Shown here: positions 5,608 to 9,875 of the stretch, piece after piece
Numbering within the stretch: the stretch's first letter is position 1
Layout of the letters: each line of letters opens with the position of its first letter
Assembly (NCBI GenBank): GCA_019454915.1
Contig: JACFNM010000141.1
Location: 1 to 9,875, forward strand
Source of the DNA: Chitinophagaceae bacterium
Lineage (GTDB): Bacteria > Bacteroidota > Bacteroidia > Chitinophagales > Chitinophagaceae
Length of the DNA stretch: 9,875 bases
Direction: 5' to 3'
Made by a program: the position numbers and the translations under genes
The notes under the pieces: generated by a model
What the model was told of the DNA's origin: nothing
Databases searched by the model: none
What the model saw: only the letters and a program-made list of their open reading frames with translations

Positions 5608-6606
5608 ATGTCAAATGAAAAATTAAAAGCACTCAAGCTAACCATGGACAAAATCGAAAAAGATTTTGGTAAGGGTAGTGTAATGATGATGAACGAAAAA
5701 GGAGTTCAGGAAATAGAAGTAATATCTACCGGCTCTATCGGGCTGGATGTTGCTTTGGGCGTGGGAGGGGTTCCCAAGGGCCGGATCGTAGAAATCTACG
5801 GGCCGGAATCAACCGGAAAAACCACTATTGCGATTCATATCATAGCGGAGGCGCAAAAAAAAGGTGGCGTGTGTGCGATTATTGATGCGGAGCATGCTTT
5901 TGACAGCGCTTATGCGCAGCGGCTGGGGGTAGATATTGATAATTTATTGATTTCGCAACCCGATTATGGTGAACAGGCTCTGGAAATAGCCGACCGGCTG
6001 ATTCTTTCCGGGGCGCTTGACGTAGTAGTGATTGATTCTGTGGCGGCGCTGGTACCCAAGAGTGAGTTGGAAGGAGAAATGGGAGATAGTAAGATGGGAC
6101 TCCAGGCGCGATTGATGTCGCAGGCTCTTCGTAAACTAACGGCTACGATAAGTAAGACCAATACGGTGTGTATTTTTATTAATCAATTGAGAGAAAAAAT
6201 CGGGGTAATGTTTGGTAACCCCGAAACGACTACGGGAGGAAATGCCCTCAAGTTCTATGCTTCCGTCCGGTTGGATATTCGTCGGATGGCCCAGATAAAA
6301 GACGGCGATGAAGCGGTGGGTAACCGGGTGAAGGTAAAGGTGGTAAAAAATAAAGTAGCTCCTCCTTTTCGCGCAGCCGAATTCGATATCGTTTATGGAG
6401 CGGGTATTTCGAAAGTTGGAGAGATTATAGATATGGGGGTTGAGATGAATATCATCCAAAAGAGCGGAAGCTGGTACAGCTACAATAGCGACAAGTTGGG
6501 GCAGGGCCGGGATGCGGTGAAGCAATTATTGCAGGATAATCCCGAATTATCGCAGGAAATAGAAACGAAGATCCGGGAAAAAATAAAGGAGATTCAATCG
6601 GCTTGA
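5608..6606 (+). CDS. recA: recombinase RecA
   Basis: RecA forms ATP-dependent filaments on single-stranded DNA, drives strand exchange in recombinational repair and, where LexA exists, triggers its self-cleavage. The 332-residue product has Walker A GPESTGKT (65-72), the catalytic glutamate in DAEHAFD (Glu95), Walker B DVVVIDS (138-144), loop L1 around [16 protein letters not shown] (153-168) and loop L2 with [20 protein letters not shown] (192-211), which contact DNA. The C-terminal domain ends at residue 332 without the long acidic tail of Escherichia coli RecA (353 residues). The frame is open upstream to a TTG at 5524, but that stretch is the leader and the conserved N-terminus begins at the ATG at 5608 ([23 protein letters not shown]). 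The gene appears monocistronic, with terminators on both sides. Confidence 0.98.
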   Translation: MSNEKLKALKLTMDKIEKDFGKGSVMMMNEKGVQEIEVISTGSIGLDVALGVGGVPKGRIVEIYGPESTGKTTIAIHIIAEAQKKGGVCAIIDAEHAFDSAYAQRLGVDIDNLLISQPDYGEQALEIADRLILSGALDVVVIDSVAALVPKSELEGEMGDSKMGLQARLMSQALRKLTATISKTNTVCIFINQLREKIGVMFGNPETTTGGNALKFYASVRLDIRRMAQIKDGDEAVGNRVKVKVVKNKVAPPFRAAEFDIVYGAGISKVGEIIDMGVEMNIIQKSGSWYSYNSDKLGQGRDAVKQLLQDNPELSQEIETKIREKIKEIQSA

Positions 6607-6654
6607 TATTACATTAATTGACTGAATATTAAAATAGTAGATGACTATCTGGAT

Positions 6655-6687
6655 AAGCCGTTGGAATTTTATTTTCAGCGGCTTTTT
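6655..6687 (+). terminator. rho-independent terminator of recA
   Basis: AAGCCGTTG (6655-6663) pairs with CAGCGGCTT (6676-6684) to give a 9-bp stem with one G-U pair and a 12-base AT-rich loop, followed by a run of five T (6683-6687). It lies about 50 bases after the recA stop and ends only 15 bases before the mgsA ATG, so it also forms most of the mgsA leader if transcription reads through. Confidence 0.75.
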
Positions 6688-6702
6688 AAATGCACGGATA
6701 TT

Positions 6703-7155
6703 ATGACAACATCCCGAAATTTAGGTATACGTAAGCGGATAGCGCTGGTAGCCCATGACCATAAAAAGGAAGACCTGTTGGATTGGGCTGATTATAACAG
6801 ATCCGTTTTGGCAAGGCATGAGCTAATCGCTACGGGCACTACCGGTAGGCTGTTAGAGGAAAGGTTGGACCGACCGGTGAAGAAGGTTTTAAGTGGTCCA
6901 ATGGGCGGCGACCAGCAAATCGGTGCCATGATTGCCGCAGGAGAAATTGATGTGCTTATCTTTTTCTGGGATCCGATGGAAGCCCAGCCACACGACCCGG
7001 ATGTAAAGGCCTTGCTACGTCTCGCCGTCGTCTGGAATATTCCGGCGGCAAGTAACCGGACTACTTCAGATTTTTTAATGACTTCCCCGCTGATGTACGG
7101 GGAATATAAGACTGTGATACCCGATTATAGTAGCTATTTAAATCGAAAGTTGTAA
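6703..7155 (+). CDS. mgsA: methylglyoxal synthase
   Basis: MgsA converts dihydroxyacetone phosphate to methylglyoxal and inorganic phosphate, a cytosolic bypass of lower glycolysis used when phosphate is short or sugar phosphates build up. The 150-residue product aligns almost end to end with the 152-residue E. coli enzyme. It has ALVAHDHKK (14-22), the phosphate-binding ATGTTG (43-48), SGPMGGDQQ (64-72) with catalytic base Asp70 (E. coli Asp71), IDVLIFFWDP (82-91), and HDPDVKALLRLA (97-108) with His97 and Asp100 (E. coli His98 and Asp101), ending IPDYSSYLNRKL. An in-frame TTG at 6661 extends the frame upstream, but it overlaps the recA terminator and adds residues unlike the family, so the ATG at 6703 is preferred. 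A GNAT gene follows 10 bp downstream. No promoter is evident between the terminator and the start. Confidence 0.97.
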   Translation: MTTSRNLGIRKRIALVAHDHKKEDLLDWADYNRSVLARHELIATGTTGRLLEERLDRPVKKVLSGPMGGDQQIGAMIAAGEIDVLIFFWDPMEAQPHDPDVKALLRLAVVWNIPAASNRTTSDFLMTSPLMYGEYKTVIPDYSSYLNRKL

Positions 7156-7165
7156 ACTGTTGCTT

Positions 7166-7690
7166 ATGCTGGTTACATTGCGTACCTGGCAAAAAAATGA
7201 CCGCTATATACTGGCGGAATTAGCCAACAATATCAATATATGGAATAACGTTCGCGACCGGCTGCCCTACCCGTATAAAATTCAACATGCTGCTGCTTTT
7301 ATAAAATTTTACCGGAGACAAAAGCCTTCTCAAAGTCAGGCTATAGAACTGGAAGGCCGGCTTGTGGGTTCGGTGGGTATTGAATTACAGGAAGATATTG
7401 CCCGTATAAGCGCAGAGTTGGGTTATTGGATTGGGGAGCCCTATTGGGGGAGAGGGATAGCCACCGAAGCGGTCAGGAAGATGATAGGATATACCTTTAG
7501 TAATTTCCCGCAGATAATCAGGCTTTACGCCAAAGTTTTCGATTTTAATACAGCTTCCATGGTAGTCCTGGAGAAGAACGGCTTTCACCTCGAAGCCATC
7601 CATCGGAAGTCTGCTATAAAAAATAATACCATCCATGATGAATACCTATGGGTTCGGTTTAGAGAAGATTTCACTAGACAGGACCCCTAA
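7166..7690 (+). CDS. GNAT family N-acetyltransferase (RimJ/RimL type)
   Basis: This 174-residue protein has the layout of the Acetyltransf_3 branch of the GNAT superfamily. These enzymes move the acetyl group of acetyl-CoA to an amine, often a protein N-terminus or a small molecule. Motif A is clear: a strand with AELGYWIGEPYWGRGIATEAVRKM (84-106, shown in part), in which WGRGIA is the pyrophosphate-binding loop of the Q/RxxGxG/A type. Motif B follows as RLYAKVFDFNTASMVVLEKNGF (119-140, key residues N128, S131, L135, G139), where the Asn and the closing 'EKNGF' are typical. The substrate cannot be inferred. The TTG at 7160 is in frame but the ATG at 7166 is the better start. It follows mgsA by 10 bp, so the two are probably co-transcribed; no functional link between them is known to me. 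Confidence 0.88.
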   Translation: MLVTLRTWQKNDRYILAELANNINIWNNVRDRLPYPYKIQHAAAFIKFYRRQKPSQSQAIELEGRLVGSVGIELQEDIARISAELGYWIGEPYWGRGIATEAVRKMIGYTFSNFPQIIRLYAKVFDFNTASMVVLEKNGFHLEAIHRKSAIKNNTIHDEYLWVRFREDFTRQDP

Positions 7691-7696
7691 GTGGCG

Positions 7697-7704
7697 TATC
7701 TTTG
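7697..7704 (+). promoter_or_regulatory. -7 promoter element for the acidic gene and uvrB
   Basis: TATCTTTG is an exact match to TAnnTTTG and is followed by CAGG, a common form of this element in the phylum. It begins 6 bases after the GNAT stop and 56 bases before the ATG of the next gene, predicting a leader of about 40 bases. The upstream -33 is weak (TTTC at 7669-7672, 24 bases away). It is the best-looking promoter in the window. Confidence 0.55.
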
Positions 7705-7752
7705 CAGGATAATTAATTCAATAGAAATTTATAGTTTCATAAAAAGACGAAT

Positions 7753-8259
7753 ATGCAAAAAATTGAGTTGACCAACAAGCAGTACAGATTATTGATGCAG
7801 GTGGTGGCGCTTGGAGTGGACCTGATGGACAATGCCAACCTTGACGTTGGTGAAGAGGGAGAAGAGACAGAAGATGCTGATCTTATGGAAGAAGTATGTG
7901 ATTTAGAAGATTATTTAATGAGTCAGGCTAAGCGATTTGCTGCAAGGGATATTATTGATCAGGACGATGAGGGGGAGTTTATGGACTATGAGGAATCTTT
8001 TAAACAACATCAGAATGTAATAGCACATAGCGCCTATTTCAATAAATGCGCTGAATTGGCTTCGTTTCAATTGGGCATGCGCGATTTCAAGAAGGAAGGC
8101 GGAGAAGAAGAAATTCAGGAACTGACGCCTCAGCAGGGAGTGGATAAGATTATGCCTTTCACTATGAAATACCTGGAGGAAATCTATGATAAAGGCTTTG
8201 AGAATTTTTACCTGGATGAGAAGACGTCGGCAAAGATTGTCACGCTTTCTTCTGAATAG
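7753..8259 (+). CDS. hypothetical acidic protein preceding uvrB
   Basis: I do not recognise a named family. The product is 168 residues, soluble, with no signal peptide or membrane segment. By hand count it has 40 Asp/Glu against 16 Lys/Arg, about 24 net negative charges. The acid is concentrated at residues 31-50 ([20 protein letters not shown]) and again around 69-81 ([13 protein letters not shown]) and 111-123. The ends look like ordered helices: [21 protein letters not shown] at the start and [20 protein letters not shown] near the end. Good codon structure, a strong upstream -7 element and tight linkage to uvrB (5 bp between stop and start) argue that it is a real gene. It may belong to a lineage-restricted family of Chitinophagaceae and relatives. 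Any link to nucleotide excision repair, or a DNA-mimic role suggested by the charge, is speculation. Confidence 0.85.
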   Translation: MQKIELTNKQYRLLMQVVALGVDLMDNANLDVGEEGEETEDADLMEEVCDLEDYLMSQAKRFAARDIIDQDDEGEFMDYEESFKQHQNVIAHSAYFNKCAELASFQLGMRDFKKEGGEEEIQELTPQQGVDKIMPFTMKYLEEIYDKGFENFYLDEKTSAKIVTLSSE

Positions 8260-8264
8260 AAATC

Positions 8265-9875
8265 ATGCCTTTTCAAATTCATTCATCTTATCAGCCTGCG
8301 GGCGACCAGCCAGAAGCTATCCGGCAATTGACGGAGGGCATCCGGGATGGTGAAGAACAGCAAATCCTGTTGGGGGTAACCGGATCGGGTAAAACCTTTA
8401 CCATCGCCAACGTAATAAAAAACATACAACGCCCAACCCTTGTGCTTACGCATAATAAGACGCTGGTGGCACAGTTGTACGGGGAGTTTAAGCAATTCTT
8501 TCCTGAGAACGCGGTGGGGTATTTTGTTTCTTATTATGATTATTATCAACCGGAAGCTTATATGCCGGTGAGCAACACCTATATTGAAAAAGATCTCTCT
8601 ATTAATGAAGAGCTGGATAAACTGAGGCTTCAGGCTACGGCTCAATTGTTGAGTGGCAGGCGGGATGTTATTATTGTCGCGTCGGTGAGTTGTATTTATG
8701 GCATTGGTAATCCGGATGAATTCGCAAATGGGATTATACGTATCTATCAGGGACAGGTAGTAAGCCGGCAGGGATTTTTGCACGCCCTGGTTAATTCTTT
8801 ATACACGCGGAGCCAGGGAGACTTTAACCGAGGGAATTTCAGGGTGAAGGGCGATACAGTGGACATTAACCTGCCTTATATGGATTTTGGTTATCGGGTT
8901 AGTTTTTTTGGAGACGAGATTGAGAGTATAGAAACCCTGGAGATTAGCAGTGGTAAGCGGATAAGCAAGGTGGAAAATGCGGCTATCTTTCCTGCTAACC
9001 TTTATTTAGCGCCCAAAGACCAGATGCAACAGGTGCTGAATGAAATTCAGGATGAAATGTCAGCGCAGGTAGCTTATTTCAAAAAGGAAGGGAAATTGCT
9101 GGAAGCACACCGGTTGAGCGAAAGGGTGAATTATGATATGGAGATGATCAGGGAGTTGGGTTATTGCAACGGAGTAGAAAATTATTCCCGGTTTTTCGAT
9201 CGGAGGGAGCCGGGTACCCGGCCATTCTGCTTGTTAGATTATTTTCCCGACGATTTTCTCTGTGTAATTGATGAGAGCCATCAAACCATACCGCAAATCA
9301 GCGGGATGTATGGAGGCGATAGAAGCAGGAAGCTGGTGCTGGTAGAATATGGTTTTCGGCTGCCGTCTGCACTCGATAACCGGCCGCTAAATTTCAATGA
9401 GTTTGAGTCTATGTTAAACCAGACCATTTACGTCTCGGCTACCCCTGGGAATTATGAGTTGGAAAAAACAGGCGGCGTGGTAGTTGAACAGATTGTTCGT
9501 CCGACCGGATTACTGGACCCCCCAATATCCGTTCGTCCAAGCATTAATCAAATTGATGATTTACTCGATGAAATAGACGATAGGGTCACAAAAGGGGATC
9601 GTGTGCTGGTTACTACGCTGACCAAAAGGATGGCGGAAGAAATGGATAAATATCTACAACGGATAAATATCAAATCAAAGTATATTCATAGTGAGGTGGA
9701 CACGCTGGAAAGGGTAGAGATTCTCCGCCAGTTGCGCCTGGGAGAGATTGATGTGCTGGTGGGTGTTAACTTGCTCCGCGAGGGATTGGATTTACCCGAG
9801 GTATCGCTGGTCGCTATCCTGGATGCTGACAAAGAAGGGTTTTTGCGTGATGAAAAGTCTCTGACTCAGACAGCG
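8265..9875 (+). CDS. uvrB: excinuclease ABC subunit B, C-terminally truncated by window edge
   Basis: UvrB is the damage-verifying helicase-like subunit of nucleotide excision repair; it is loaded by UvrA and recruits UvrC to cut. The frame is open for exactly 537 codons to the window end, about 80% of the usual 670 residues. Visible parts, in order, are the N-terminal [15 protein letters not shown], Walker A GVTGSGKT (37-44), the beta-hairpin region [16 protein letters not shown] (86-101) that clamps damaged [31 protein letters not shown], the DESH box (336-339), [21 protein letters not shown], helicase motif TTLTKRMAE (450-458), [15 protein letters not shown] (500-514) and DADKEGFLR (520-528). 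The sequence stops inside motif VI (QTA). The ATG at 8265 fits the family N-terminus and lies 5 bp after the preceding stop, so the two genes form an operon. No Shine-Dalgarno is visible. Confidence 0.98.
   Translation, partial: MPFQIHSSYQPAGDQPEAIRQLTEGIRDGEEQQILLGVTGSGKTFTIANVIKNIQRPTLVLTHNKTLVAQLYGEFKQFFPENAVGYFVSYYDYYQPEAYMPVSNTYIEKDLSINEELDKLRLQATAQLLSGRRDVIIVASVSCIYGIGNPDEFANGIIRIYQGQVVSRQGFLHALVNSLYTRSQGDFNRGNFRVKGDTVDINLPYMDFGYRVSFFGDEIESIETLEISSGKRISKVENAAIFPANLYLAPKDQMQQVLNEIQDEMSAQVAYFKKEGKLLEAHRLSERVNYDMEMIRELGYCNGVENYSRFFDRREPGTRPFCLLDYFPDDFLCVIDESHQTIPQISGMYGGDRSRKLVLVEYGFRLPSALDNRPLNFNEFESMLNQTIYVSATPGNYELEKTGGVVVEQIVRPTGLLDPPISVRPSINQIDDLLDEIDDRVTKGDRVLVTTLTKRMAEEMDKYLQRINIKSKYIHSEVDTLERVEILRQLRLGEIDVLVGVNLLREGLDLPEVSLVAILDADKEGFLRDEKSLTQTA

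Noticed and set aside
8283..8783. Long minus-strand open frame (166 codons) opposite uvrB
   Set aside because: It is the antisense shadow of a strongly conserved uvrB coding region, and its product has an implausible composition.
1..9875. A novel defence, mobile or biosynthetic system
   Set aside because: Apart from one acidic ORF, every gene belongs to a known family with housekeeping, envelope or secretion roles. No integrase, transposase, restriction, toxin-antitoxin or CRISPR signal was seen on either strand.

Overview
The window looks like chromosomal core sequence from a Bacteroidota (Bacteroidetes) bacterium, most likely of the Chitinophagaceae or a close relative. The evidence is the presence of PorV and GldJ (type IX secretion/gliding proteins found only in this phylum), a DUF4292 lipoprotein, the near absence of Shine-Dalgarno sequences, and several matches to the phylum's -7 promoter element TAnnTTTG. 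The family-level assignment is inference.

Layout. Two blocks of genes diverge from a 553-bp AT-rich gap (3355-3907). The minus-strand block reads leftwards: porV (T9SS outer-membrane protein), a terminator, ispF (isoprenoid precursor synthesis), a small 9-bp-period repeat array, dut (dUTPase), a DUF4292 lipoprotein, and the first 36 codons of an EnvC-like murein hydrolase activator cut by the window edge. The plus-strand block reads rightwards: gldJ, a strong terminator, recA, a second terminator, mgsA (methylglyoxal synthase), a GNAT acetyltransferase, an acidic protein of unknown function, and the first 537 codons of uvrB cut by the window edge.

Functional themes. PorV and GldJ on either side of the central gap both serve type IX protein secretion, and GldJ also serves gliding. 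RecA, UvrB and Dut concern DNA repair and nucleotide hygiene. The DUF4292 lipoprotein and the EnvC-like protein belong to the cell envelope. MgsA is a methylglyoxal bypass of lower glycolysis, and IspF is in the MEP pathway.

No mobile element, CRISPR array, phage gene, tRNA or rRNA was seen, and I find no convincing undescribed multi-gene system. The points most worth a second look are the conserved-looking acidic ORF that directly precedes uvrB, the repeat array that encodes the last residues of IspF, a probable leaderless dut promoter, the LolB-like character of the DUF4292 lipoprotein, and the arrangement of porV and gldJ without porU between them.
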